Assembly (NCBI GenBank): GCA_030849945.1
Contig: JAVDKK010000003.1
Location: forward strand, 248,001-312,000
Direction of reading: 5' to 3'
DNA: 64,000 nucleotides
From: Schauerella fraxinea
GTDB lineage: Bacteria > Pseudomonadota > Gammaproteobacteria > Burkholderiales > Burkholderiaceae_B
A model generated the notes under the pieces. It ran no database searches, was not told where the DNA came from, and was given only the letters and a program-made list of their open reading frames with translations. This document shows positions 7,754 through 15,922 of the stretch, in pieces. The translations under genes were made by a program, and so were the position numbers. The first letter of the stretch is position 1. The number at the start of each line of letters is the position of its first letter.

Positions 7754-8950
7754 ATGACGTCTCCTTCCATTCCGTTTTCGATTGCACCCGGCGACTGGCT
7801 GGGTTTGTTGGGCGGTGGCCAATTGGGCCGCATGTTCTGTCAAGCCGCACAAAGTCTGGGCTACCGCGTCGTGGTGCTCGACCCGGCCGATACCGACAAC
7901 TGTCCGGCCGCCATGGTGGCCGACCGCCATATCAAAGCCGCCTATGACGATGCCGAGGGGTTGCGTGAGCTGGCGTCGATCGCCCGCGCCGTCACCACCG
8001 AGTTCGAGAACGTGCCGGCCGACAGCCTGCGCATTCTGGCGGCGCAGTGCCGTGTGAGCCCGGCGGCCAGCGCCGTGGCCGTGGTGCAGGACCGCATCAC
8101 CGAAAAAGCCTTCATCGCCGCGCACGGCATCCCCGTGGCGCCGCATGCCGCCGTGCGCGAATTGGCCGACATCGACGAGGCCGACGAAGGCCTCTTTCCC
8201 GGCATTTTGAAAGTGGCTCGTCTGGGCTACGACGGCAAGGGTCAGGCGCGTATCGCCACGCGTGCGCAAGCCCGCGAGGCTTTCGAAGCCTTTGGTGAAG
8301 TGCCCTGCGTACTCGAAGCGCTGATGCCGCTGGACTATGAAATCTCGGTTGTGCTGGCGCGCGGTTTCGATGGCGATATCGTCGTCTACCCCGTGGCGCG
8401 CAACGTGCACCGCGACGGCATCCTTGCCGTGACCACAGTCGCCGGTGCCGCCACCGCCGCCCAGCACGTGACGGATCAAGCCGGCCATGCCGCGCGTGCC
8501 ATTGCCCGTGGCCTCGATTATTCGGGCGTGCTGTGCGTGGAGTTTTTCGTGTTGCGCGACGGTCGTCTCGTCGTCAACGAAATCGCACCGCGCCCGCACA
8601 ACAGTGGCCATTACACGCTCGACGCGTGTGTGACCAGCCAGTTCGAGCAGCAAGTGCGCGTGTTGGCCGGCTTGCCGCTGGGCAGCACGCATTTGCTGTC
8701 GCCGGCCGTGATGTTGAACATCCTGGGCGATATCTGGTTCGAGCCCGGTCAATCGACGGCGCAGCAGCCGCGTTGGTCGCGTGCGCTCGAGGTCAAGTCC
8801 GCCAAATTGCATCTTTACGGCAAGCGTGAAGCGCGCGCCGGCCGCAAGATGGGCCATATGACGTGCGTCAACGCAACGATCGAAGCCGCCCAGCGCGATG
8901 CCGCCACGGTGGCCGATGCACTCGGCATGCCGGCGCCAACGGACGATTGA
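7754..8950 (+). CDS. purK: N5-CAIR synthetase
   Basis: ATP-grasp enzyme that carboxylates AIR with bicarbonate and ATP; it works directly before PurE. 398 residues. The N-terminal GLLGGGQLGRMFCQAA is the PurK signature, followed by ILKVARLGYDGKGQ (ATP-grasp lysine and glycine-rich loop), EISVVLARG, and the metal-binding ARNVHRDG and NEIAPRPHNSGHYT segments. The start ATG at 7754 is chosen because the signature begins some 16 residues later; the upstream open frame overlaps purE. Confidence 0.96.
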   Translation: MTSPSIPFSIAPGDWLGLLGGGQLGRMFCQAAQSLGYRVVVLDPADTDNCPAAMVADRHIKAAYDDAEGLRELASIARAVTTEFENVPADSLRILAAQCRVSPAASAVAVVQDRITEKAFIAAHGIPVAPHAAVRELADIDEADEGLFPGILKVARLGYDGKGQARIATRAQAREAFEAFGEVPCVLEALMPLDYEISVVLARGFDGDIVVYPVARNVHRDGILAVTTVAGAATAAQHVTDQAGHAARAIARGLDYSGVLCVEFFVLRDGRLVVNEIAPRPHNSGHYTLDACVTSQFEQQVRVLAGLPLGSTHLLSPAVMLNILGDIWFEPGQSTAQQPRWSRALEVKSAKLHLYGKREARAGRKMGHMTCVNATIEAAQRDAATVADALGMPAPTDD

Positions 8951-8951
8951 G

Positions 8952-10010
8952 GTGTCTGCCGGGCTGCAGCTGAGCATAGACGCGGCGGCAATCGCCGCGG
9001 CAGCCGCGCGGCTCGATGCCGGTGGGCTGGTCGCCTTTGCGACTGAAACGGTCTATGGCCTGGGTGCCGACGCGCGCAATCCCGATGCCGTGCGCCGTAT
9101 TTATACCGCCAAGGGCAGACCGCTCGATCATCCCGTCATCGTGCATCTGGCGCCAGGGGCGGATGTGACGCAGTGGGCGGCGCACGTGCCGCCGGTCGCG
9201 CAAGATTTGATCGACGCCTTCTGGCCGGGTCCACTTACCCTTATTTTGCCGCGTGCCGCGCATATCGATGCCACCGTCTCGGCGGGGCAGGACAGTATCG
9301 GCTTGCGGTGCCCCTCGCATCCTGTGGCGCAGGCGCTTCTGACGGCGTTTGCGCAACGGCATCCCGGCGAACCGTGCGGCGTGGCCGCGCCTTCGGCCAA
9401 TCGCTTCGGCCAGGTGTCGCCTTCGCAAGCATCCCATGTGGTTGCCGAGTTTCCTGAGGAAGTCGCCGCCGGCATGCCCGTGCTGGATGGCGGCCCGTCG
9501 GATCGCGGGATCGAGTCCACCATTGTGGATGTATCGCGTGTGCACCTCGGTGTGCCCCCCACCTTACTGCGCCCGGGATCGATCACGGCTGAACAACTTG
9601 CGGCGGTTATTGGCGCCATGCCCGCACGGCCGGATGCTGCCGCGCCGCGTGCATCCGGCACGTTGAAGGCCCATTACGCCCCGCATACGCCGCTGGAACT
9701 CGCCGATGCGGCGCGGCTGGCGGCCGTGTGTGCTGGTGAGGGTTTGCCTGCCCACGGGCAAACGGTGGTGCTGGCGTATGGCCCGCCACCTGCGCACCTG
9801 CCTGATGCGGTGGTGTGGCATGCCTTGCCCAACGATCCCAATCGATATGCCCATGCGCTGTATGCCACGTTGCGCGACTGGGACGCGCGCGGAATGGCGC
9901 GTTTGGTGGTGCAGGCACCGCCGGCCACCTCGGCCTGGGCGGCCGTCAACGACCGCATCCATCGCGCCGCGGCCGCCTTCGCGCTGGATACCGACGGCTT
10001 GGGCCACTGA
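8952..10010 (+). CDS. Threonylcarbamoyl-AMP synthase, Sua5 type
   Basis: Makes threonylcarbamoyl-AMP from threonine, bicarbonate and ATP for the t6A37 modification of tRNAs reading ANN codons. About 352 residues. The YrdC domain shows ATETVYGLGADA, TAKGRPLDHPVIVH, SIGLRCPSHP and APSANRFGQVSPS. A flexible linker and a C-terminal Sua5 domain starting at LKAHYAPHTP follow, so this is a Sua5 rather than a short TsaC. The GTG at 8952, one base after the purK stop, is the likely start; an in-frame ATG at 8898 would overlap purK. Translational coupling to purK is probable. Confidence 0.93.
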   Translation: MSAGLQLSIDAAAIAAAAARLDAGGLVAFATETVYGLGADARNPDAVRRIYTAKGRPLDHPVIVHLAPGADVTQWAAHVPPVAQDLIDAFWPGPLTLILPRAAHIDATVSAGQDSIGLRCPSHPVAQALLTAFAQRHPGEPCGVAAPSANRFGQVSPSQASHVVAEFPEEVAAGMPVLDGGPSDRGIESTIVDVSRVHLGVPPTLLRPGSITAEQLAAVIGAMPARPDAAAPRASGTLKAHYAPHTPLELADAARLAAVCAGEGLPAHGQTVVLAYGPPPAHLPDAVVWHALPNDPNRYAHALYATLRDWDARGMARLVVQAPPATSAWAAVNDRIHRAAAAFALDTDGLGH

Positions 10011-10079
10011 TTCCTGACCGCGGCTGTCGTTCGGCCACGCGTTGCTCTATGCTGTCGGATTGTGTTTAAAGGATCTTCG

Positions 10080-10523
10080 ATGAAGTTCGCCGATCTACGG
10101 CAGGGCATGGTGATCAAGGGCGGCCCGGTCGACGTTACCGAAGCAGAAATACTGGAATTCGCCCAGAAATACGATCCGCAATGGTTTCACACCGATAAAT
10201 CGCGCGCTGAGCGCGGCCGATGGGGCGGTTTGATCGCCAGCGGCTGGCATACCTGTGCCTTGACGATGCGCATGGCCGTGGATGCTGCGTTGAAGGATTC
10301 CGATTCGTTCGGTTCGCCCGGCTTGGGCGAAGTGCGCTGGCGTGTGCCCGTGCGGCCCGGCGACACGCTGCGCCTGGAAGCGAAGGTGACCGGCGTGCGT
10401 AAATCATCCGGCCGCGACGATCTGGGTATCGTGACGTGGGTATGGGCGGTCTACAACCAGCACAAGGAAGTCGTGCTGGAAATCGACGCCACCAATCTGT
10501 TCGAACTCGACGATCAAAGTTGA
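10080..10523 (+). CDS. MaoC-family (R)-hydratase
   Basis: A single hot-dog domain of 147 residues, the size of MaoC/PhaJ-like enoyl-CoA hydratases that hydrate trans-2-enoyl-CoA. The hydratase-2 motif YDPQWFHTD carries the expected catalytic Asp32 and His37, and GLIASGWHT forms the following helix. AAAGGAT lies 6-7 nt before the ATG at 10080; the frame opens six codons earlier. The actual acyl-CoA substrate cannot be read from sequence. Neighbouring gcdH on the other strand also acts on acyl-CoA but is a separate transcript. Confidence 0.88.
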   Translation: MKFADLRQGMVIKGGPVDVTEAEILEFAQKYDPQWFHTDKSRAERGRWGGLIASGWHTCALTMRMAVDAALKDSDSFGSPGLGEVRWRVPVRPGDTLRLEAKVTGVRKSSGRDDLGIVTWVWAVYNQHKEVVLEIDATNLFELDDQS

Positions 10524-10591
10524 TCGCATCGCAACGGCGGTCCTGCGAGACCGTTGCGCGGTGCCGCGTTCATTTCAACGCACGTTTGCTG

Positions 10592-10626
10592 TGAAAACGG
10601 CCTGCCGACTTACGCCGGCAGGCCGT
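10592..10626 (-). terminator. Intrinsic terminator of gcdH
   Basis: An 11-bp perfect stem (10597-10607 with 10616-10626, core ACGGCCTGCCG) with an 8-nt loop, followed on the minus strand by TTTTC. It starts about 47 nt after the gcdH stop. Confidence 0.75.
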
Positions 10627-10672
10627 CTGACGACGCCGCATGGCAATCACGCCATGCGATCGCCGATCTCGA

Positions 10673-11866
10673 TCAATAAAACGCTTGAATGCCCGTTTGC
10701 GCGCGGCCCAGGATGAGCGCGTGCACGTCGTGCGTGCCTTCGTACGTGTTGACCACTTCCAGGTTGACCAGATGGCGCGCCACTCCGAATTCATCCGAGA
10801 TGCCGTTGCCGCCCAACATATCGCGCGCCATGCGGGCGATATCGAGCGACTTGCCGCACGAGTTGCGCTTCATGATCGACGTGATTTCGACGGCGGCGTC
10901 GTTGGCGTCCTTCATGCGGCCCAAACGCAGGCAGCCTTGCAGGGCCAGCGTGATTTCGGTTTGCATGTCGGCCAGTTTTTTCTGGATCAGCTGGTTGGCA
11001 GCCAAGGGGCGGCCAAACTGCTTGCGATCCAGCGTGTATTGGCGGGCCATGTGCCAGCAGAACTCGGCAGCACCCAGGGCGCCCCAGGCGATGCCGTAGC
11101 GCGCTGAATTCAGGCAGGTGAACGGACCCTTCAGGCCCGACACGCCCGGCAGCATTTGCGTATCCGGCACTTCCACGTTGTCCATCACGATTTCACCCGT
11201 GACCGACGCCCGCAGACCCACCTTGCCGTGGATCGCCGGTGCCGACAGGCCCTTCATGCCCTTTTCCAGGATGAAGCCGCGGATCTTGCCGTCGAATTCG
11301 CCGCCTACACACTTCGCCCACACGACAAACACGTCGGCGATCGGCGAATTGGTGATCCACATCTTGTTGCCGGTGATCGAATAGCCGTCGCTAGTCTTGA
11401 CCGCGCGTGTATCCAGATTGCCCGGGTCGGAACCGTGGTTGGGTTCGGTCAAGCCGAAGCAGCCGATCCACTCGCCGGCCGACAACTTGGGCAGGTATTT
11501 TTGCTTTTGCTCTTCCGAGCCGAATTCGTTGATGGGGACCATCACGAGCGAAGACTGCACACTCATCATCGAGCGATAGCCCGAATCGACCCGCTCGACT
11601 TCGCGTGCGATCAAGCCGTAGCACACGTAGTTCAGGCCCGCGCCGCCGTATTCCGTAGGAATCGTGGCGCCTAGGAGCCCGAGCTCACCCATTTCGGCGA
11701 AGATCGCCGGGTCGGTTTGTTCGTTGCGAAACGCCTGCAGCACGCGCGGCGCCAGCTTGTCTTGCGAATAGGCTTCGGCCGCATCGCGGACCATGCGCTC
11801 ATCGTCGGTCAGTTGCTGGTCGAGTAGCAGGGGATCCTGCCAGTGGAAAGAAGGCATAGAGGACAT
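10673..11866 (-). CDS. gcdH: Glutaryl-CoA dehydrogenase
   Basis: FAD acyl-CoA dehydrogenase that oxidises and decarboxylates glutaryl-CoA to crotonyl-CoA in lysine, tryptophan and glutarate breakdown; electrons go to ETF. 397 residues. GcdH-type features include EYGGAGLNYVCYGLIAREVERVDSGYRSMMSVQSSL (seen in blocks), CFGLTEPNHGSDPG, and the C-terminal NTYEGTHDVHALILGRA with the catalytic Glu376. GGAG lies 11 nt before the first ATG; a second ATG three codons on is also possible. It is monocistronic with its own terminator. Confidence 0.94.
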   Translation of the reverse strand: MSSMPSFHWQDPLLLDQQLTDDERMVRDAAEAYSQDKLAPRVLQAFRNEQTDPAIFAEMGELGLLGATIPTEYGGAGLNYVCYGLIAREVERVDSGYRSMMSVQSSLVMVPINEFGSEEQKQKYLPKLSAGEWIGCFGLTEPNHGSDPGNLDTRAVKTSDGYSITGNKMWITNSPIADVFVVWAKCVGGEFDGKIRGFILEKGMKGLSAPAIHGKVGLRASVTGEIVMDNVEVPDTQMLPGVSGLKGPFTCLNSARYGIAWGALGAAEFCWHMARQYTLDRKQFGRPLAANQLIQKKLADMQTEITLALQGCLRLGRMKDANDAAVEITSIMKRNSCGKSLDIARMARDMLGGNGISDEFGVARHLVNLEVVNTYEGTHDVHALILGRAQTGIQAFY

Positions 11867-12033
11867 GCGGGTCTCGCTCCGATGTAAGAGTTGAACTAGT
11901 TTAAACCTAAAGTATCAAACTTGCCTGGATAGCTAAATCAACAGTGGATCGTTCAAATCTGCGCGTTGCCGTCTCGATGCCGTCCAACGGTAGCGCTTGC
12001 CTATCGGCCGCGCACCAAGTCTGGACCAACCGT

Positions 12034-12888
12034 TCAACGAAACACGACGGTCTTGCTGCCGTTTTGCAGAATGCGGTGTTCGACATGACTGCGCACGGCG
12101 CGTGAAAGCACCAGCGATTCAACGTCGCTACCGACTTGGGTCAGGTCTTGAGCGGTCATGGTGTGATCGACGCGCTCGATGTCCTGCTCGATGATGGGAC
12201 CTTCGTCGAGGTCCTCGGTCACATAATGGGCGGTGGCGCCGATAATCTTCACGCCCCGCAAATGGGCTTGATGATATGGGCGGGCACCCTTGAAGCTGGG
12301 CAAAAAGCTGTGGTGGATATTGATGGCGCGTCCCGATAGCGCCCGGCACAGGGTAGGCGACAGGATCTGCATATATCGCGCCAGCACCACCAGATCGATA
12401 TTAAGCGATGCCGTGAGATCGATGATCGCCTGCTCTTGCGTCTGCCGATTCTCGGCCGACACGGGCAGATGATGGAAAGGAATGCCGTAGGACGCCGCCA
12501 ATGCTGCGTAGTCGGGATGATTGGACACGATCGCCGCGATCTCGGCCGGCAATTGCCCACTTTGCACACGGAAGAGCAGATCGTTCAAGCAATGCCCTTG
12601 CTTACTCACCAATACCAATAGGCGCGATTTGCGACGGGCATCGTGTAGTTGCCAAACCATCTGGTGCGCATCGGCGATGGGCGCGAAGCGGGCCATCACC
12701 ACGTCTTGCGTGTATTGCGGCGGCAGATCGAAATGCACGCGCAGAAAGAAGCGCCCGGTTTCTTCGTCGCCGAACTGTTGCGAATCGAGAATATTGCAGC
12801 CCAGTTCAAACAGGAAACCGCTCACGCGGTAGACGATACCCGTGCGGTCGGGGCAGGCGATGGTCAGGATGAAATCGTTGTGTTGCAT
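12034..12888 (-). CDS. purU: Formyltetrahydrofolate deformylase
   Basis: Hydrolyses 10-formyl-THF to formate and THF, supplying formate for PurT-type purine synthesis and balancing one-carbon units. 284 residues: an N-terminal ACT domain (about 1-80, starting FILTIACPDRTGIV) and a formyltransferase-fold domain (about 88-280). The catalytic Asn-His pair is in INIHHSFLPSFKGA and the Asp in DEGPIIEQD. Its start is 7 bp after the stop of the LhgO-like gene, so it is the last gene of a minus-strand run starting at pdxH. Confidence 0.96.
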   Translation of the reverse strand: MQHNDFILTIACPDRTGIVYRVSGFLFELGCNILDSQQFGDEETGRFFLRVHFDLPPQYTQDVVMARFAPIADAHQMVWQLHDARRKSRLLVLVSKQGHCLNDLLFRVQSGQLPAEIAAIVSNHPDYAALAASYGIPFHHLPVSAENRQTQEQAIIDLTASLNIDLVVLARYMQILSPTLCRALSGRAINIHHSFLPSFKGARPYHQAHLRGVKIIGATAHYVTEDLDEGPIIEQDIERVDHTMTAQDLTQVGSDVESLVLSRAVRSHVEHRILQNGSKTVVFR

Positions 12889-12895
12889 TTAAAAC

Positions 12896-14005
12896 TCAAG
12901 CGTTGAGCGCGGCCAAAGTGGCGGCGGCGATGGCCAGGCTGGCGGTTAGTCCGGGCGATTCGATGCCGAACTGATTGACCAGGCCGGAGATGCCATGGGT
13001 GGCCGGACCGGCGATGACGAAATCGGCGGCAGGATCGTTCGGGCCGGAAATCTTGGGCCGGATGCCGGTGTAGCCCGGCATGAGCGCGCCGTCGGGCAGT
13101 CCGGGCCAGTAACTGCGCACGGCATCGTAAAACACATCGGCCCGCGCGGCGTCGAGCGTGTAGTCCTCGTGTTCGATCCACTGGGTATCGGGGCCGAATT
13201 TGGCCTGGCCACCCATGTCCAGTGTCAGATGCACGCCGAGGCCCGCATGTTGGGGCACGGGATAGATCAGGTGCGAAAAGGGCGCGCGGCCGGCCAGGGT
13301 GAAATAGCTGCCCTTGCACAGAAACTCAGGCGGAATCGTGGCGGCCGGAATACCGGCGATGCTGCGCGCGAGCGTGGGGGCATGCAGGCCGCTGGCGTTC
13401 ACCAGCGTGTTGCACGTGATCTGCATCGCGCCTTCGCCGCCGAAGGTGAGTTCGAAGCCGCCGCCCGCGAGCACCTGGCCGGACAGCAATGGCGTAAAGA
13501 ACACGGTTTGGGCGCCGGCGTTTTCGGCGTCGCCCTGCAGGCTGAGCATGTAGGCATGGCTGTCCACGATGCCGGTCGATGGCGAGAGCAAGGCGGCGGT
13601 GCAGTGCAGGGCCGGTTCAAGCGCGCGGGCGGCTGCGGCGTCCAGCTTCTGCATATCGTTCACGCCATTGGCGCGGGCGCGCACCGCGATCGCATCGAGC
13701 TGGTCGGCCTGATCGGCGGTCGTGGCCACGATCAGCTTGCCCAGCCGTTTGTGACCGATGCCGCGCTCGGCGCAGTACGCGTAAAGCATCTGTTTGCCAC
13801 GCACGCACAGCGCGGCCTTCAGGCTGCCGGCAGGGTAGTAGATCCCCGCGTGGATCACTTCCGAATTGCGCGAGCTGGTGCCGGTGCCGATGTCTTCGGC
13901 CGCGTCCACGATCAGCACTTCGCGACCCGCCAGCGCCAGTGCGCGCGCCGTGGCCAGTCCCACCACGCCCGCGCCGATCACGATACAGTCGATATCCGGT
14001 GTCAT
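12896..14005 (-). CDS. FAD-dependent oxidase, L-2-hydroxyglutarate oxidase-like
   Basis: 369-residue DAO-fold flavoprotein. The N-terminal Rossmann motif is IVIGAGVVGLATARAL, and the block SSRNSEVIHAGIYYPAGS followed by KRLGKLIVAT is typical of LhgO/L-2-hydroxyglutarate dehydrogenases. Close relatives also oxidise other 2-hydroxy or amino acids, so substrate is inferred. The ATG at 14005 is preferred; the frame runs 51 codons further into the preceding gene without family similarity. Gene order is pdxH, flavin reductase, this gene, purU, with short gaps. gcdH nearby hints at glutarate metabolism. Confidence 0.85.
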   Translation of the reverse strand: MTPDIDCIVIGAGVVGLATARALALAGREVLIVDAAEDIGTGTSSRNSEVIHAGIYYPAGSLKAALCVRGKQMLYAYCAERGIGHKRLGKLIVATTADQADQLDAIAVRARANGVNDMQKLDAAAARALEPALHCTAALLSPSTGIVDSHAYMLSLQGDAENAGAQTVFFTPLLSGQVLAGGGFELTFGGEGAMQITCNTLVNASGLHAPTLARSIAGIPAATIPPEFLCKGSYFTLAGRAPFSHLIYPVPQHAGLGVHLTLDMGGQAKFGPDTQWIEHEDYTLDAARADVFYDAVRSYWPGLPDGALMPGYTGIRPKISGPNDPAADFVIAGPATHGISGLVNQFGIESPGLTASLAIAAATLAALNA

Positions 14006-14019
14006 GAGCGCGTCATCGA

Positions 14020-14520
14020 TCAGGCGGGATTGGCCGGTGTGAGATCGAAACTTCCGGCGTGAAAGACGAGCGGCGGAATGTCGCGGTGGCCGCAGTGCAG
14101 CACTTCGCCCACCATGATGATGTGATCGCCTTCCACATACTGGCTGCGGTTGCGGCATTCGAACCAGGCGGCGCAGTTGTCATCCAGCGTGAGCGTGCCG
14201 TCCGGCGCGCGCCCAGTGCCCAGGCCGTCGAAGCGCTCGGCCGACGTGCCGCGGGCAAAGCGCATGGCGATCTCGGCCTGCGAGGCCGACAGCACATTGA
14301 CCACATAGCGGTCGCAGGCATCGAACACGGCCAGCGAAGCGGAATTGCGCGACAGGCTCCACAGCACCAGCGGCGGATCCAGAGAAACCGAGTTGAATGA
14401 GCTGACGGTGAGCCCCACCGGAACGCCATCGGGCGTTTCGGCCGTGACCACCGTGACCCCGGTGGCAAAGCGGCCCAGCGCCGTACGAAAGTAACGGGTA
14501 TCGAAAGACAACGTGCTCAT
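14020..14520 (-). CDS. Flavin reductase-like protein (HpaC/RutF type)
   Basis: 166 residues of the FMN-binding split-barrel flavin reductase domain. Typical blocks are FRTALGRFATGVTVVTAE, VGLTVSSFNSVSLDPPLVLW, SLSRNSASL, FVVNVLSASQ-like YVVNVLSASQ and GDHIIMVGEV. Such proteins use NAD(P)H to supply reduced FMN to a monooxygenase, but no oxygenase partner lies beside it. The ATG at 14520 gives the family start; GGAG lies 13 nt upstream. It sits 14 bp before the FAD oxidase gene in the same direction. Confidence 0.88.
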   Translation of the reverse strand: MSTLSFDTRYFRTALGRFATGVTVVTAETPDGVPVGLTVSSFNSVSLDPPLVLWSLSRNSASLAVFDACDRYVVNVLSASQAEIAMRFARGTSAERFDGLGTGRAPDGTLTLDDNCAAWFECRNRSQYVEGDHIIMVGEVLHCGHRDIPPLVFHAGSFDLTPANPA

Positions 14521-14569
14521 GACCGGCAGTGCTCCGCCCCGGTGATTTGGCAAGACAGGCAGGATGACA

Positions 14570-15199
14570 TCACGGCGCCAGTCGCTCCATGATCCATTGG
14601 CCGTCGGTCAGGCGGTAGCGCAGACGATCGTGCAGGCGCGAGGGGCGGCCTTGCCAGAACTCCAGCGCATGCGGCACCAACCGGTATCCGCCCCAATGCG
14701 GCGGGCGAGGCGGGTCGTCGCCGAAGCGTTCGCGGTACAGGTGTTCGTTGGCTTCCAACGCCTCGCGGGTGGTGGGCTGGCTCTGGGGCGACGCCCAGGC
14801 ACCGAGCCGCGATCCTACGGGACGGCTCTCGTAATACGCATCCGATTCGGCTTCGCTCACTTTTTCGACCGTGCCTTCGATGCGCACCTGGCGCTCGAGC
14901 GGCTGCCAGAAGAACAGCAGGCTGGCGCGCGGTTCAGCGGCCAGATCGTGGCCCTTGCGCGAATCGTAGTTGGTGAAGAACACAAAGCCGCGATCATTGA
15001 AGTTCTTGATCAATACGGTGCGCGCCGAGGGTTGGCCGGTGGCGTCCACCGTGGCCAACGTCATCGCATTGGGCTCGGGCACCGCCGCGGCGAGCGCCTG
15101 ATCGAACCACAGCGTGAATTGGTCGAAAGGTGAGGCGGCGGCTTGAGATTCGAGCAGCACGCCACGGTCGTAGGTCTGACGCAGGTCGGCAACGGACAT
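14570..15199 (-). CDS. pdxH: Pyridoxine/pyridoxamine 5'-phosphate oxidase
   Basis: FMN enzyme making pyridoxal 5'-phosphate, last step of vitamin B6 synthesis and salvage. 209 residues from the ATG at 15199. Conserved pieces are RTVLIKNFNDRGFVFFTNY, LLFFWQPLERQVRIEG, ESRPVGSRLGAWASPQSQ, and the C-terminal RLHDRLRYR ... ERLAP end that closes nearly all PdxH proteins. A 12-codon upstream extension is less likely. It is the first gene of the run to purU. Confidence 0.96.
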   Translation of the reverse strand: MSVADLRQTYDRGVLLESQAAASPFDQFTLWFDQALAAAVPEPNAMTLATVDATGQPSARTVLIKNFNDRGFVFFTNYDSRKGHDLAAEPRASLLFFWQPLERQVRIEGTVEKVSEAESDAYYESRPVGSRLGAWASPQSQPTTREALEANEHLYRERFGDDPPRPPHWGGYRLVPHALEFWQGRPSRLHDRLRYRLTDGQWIMERLAP

Positions 15200-15262
15200 A
15201 AAACGGCGAATCGGTATCGGCAGGAGAGCCTGCAAGTGTACTGCCCTTCGGGCGCGCCCGCG

Positions 15263-15922
15263 TCAGTCTTCGCCGGGGGCGTAATCCTGCCCGGTCAGAT
15301 CGGCGGCCACCGATGCCAATTGACGGTCGCAGATGCCTGCGTCCATGAGTGCGCGGTGGGTTTCGAGCACGTATTCGGTGCAGGCGCCATAGCGGCCGGT
15401 GGCGCGCTTGACCACGGCCAGCAGCTCTTCGCGCGGCAAGGCGCTGATGTAGGCCGGGTTCTCACGATTCATGATGAACACGAGGGCACTCACATCGCCC
15501 TCGTCGGTCGTGCAGCGCAGCCAGCGTGGCAAGTAGGCGCCCGTGGACATCTCGCGTTCCCACAGCTTGGGGAAAAAGTCGCTCACGCCGGCGCCGGCCA
15601 TGCGATACACCATGCCGCGGCACGAGCCGCCGCGGTCCAGGCCGAACACCAGGCCCGGTGTTTCCGGCGTGCCGCGGTTGACCCGCGACCACAGGCACAG
15701 CGCGCGATGGTGACCGTGCAACGTGGCCAATCGCCGTTCGACGTATTCGAATTCAGGGCGCCAGATCAGCGACCCGTAGCCGAAGACCCACACGTCGTCG
15801 CCGTCTTGCCAATGGCGCAACGCTTCGCGCATCGACGCCAGGCGCTGATCGGGCGTCCAGAGCTTGAAGTCCGCCTGCGAGGGTGGAACGGTCGAAGGTA
15901 AGACGGGGGAGACGGCTTTCAC
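15263..15922 (-). CDS. ChaC-like gamma-glutamylcyclotransferase
   Basis: 219 residues. The family signature VFGYGSLIWRP (46-56) binds the gamma-glutamyl group, and the acidic residue in WEREM (about 122) is a candidate catalytic glutamate. ChaC proteins degrade glutathione to 5-oxoproline and Cys-Gly in the cytosol. The GTG at 15922 overlaps the stop of the MFS gene (GTGA), implying translational coupling. The longer frame upstream is a shadow of the MFS gene. Which gamma-glutamyl peptide is used is not visible. Confidence 0.9.
   Translation of the reverse strand: MKAVSPVLPSTVPPSQADFKLWTPDQRLASMREALRHWQDGDDVWVFGYGSLIWRPEFEYVERRLATLHGHHRALCLWSRVNRGTPETPGLVFGLDRGGSCRGMVYRMAGAGVSDFFPKLWEREMSTGAYLPRWLRCTTDEGDVSALVFIMNRENPAYISALPREELLAVVKRATGRYGACTEYVLETHRALMDAGICDRQLASVAADLTGQDYAPGED

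Noticed and set aside
7292..8977. 561-codon antisense frame over purE and purK
   Set aside because: Spans two well-identified genes on the other strand and has no domain of its own.
11945..11965. GTTCAAATC resembling a tRNA T-loop
   Set aside because: The flanking bases do not form a 5-bp T-stem and no acceptor or anticodon arms are found around it.
14006..14158. 51-codon N-terminal extension of the LhgO-like protein
   Set aside because: It overlaps the flavin reductase gene out of frame; the FAD-binding Rossmann motif begins right after the ATG at 14005.
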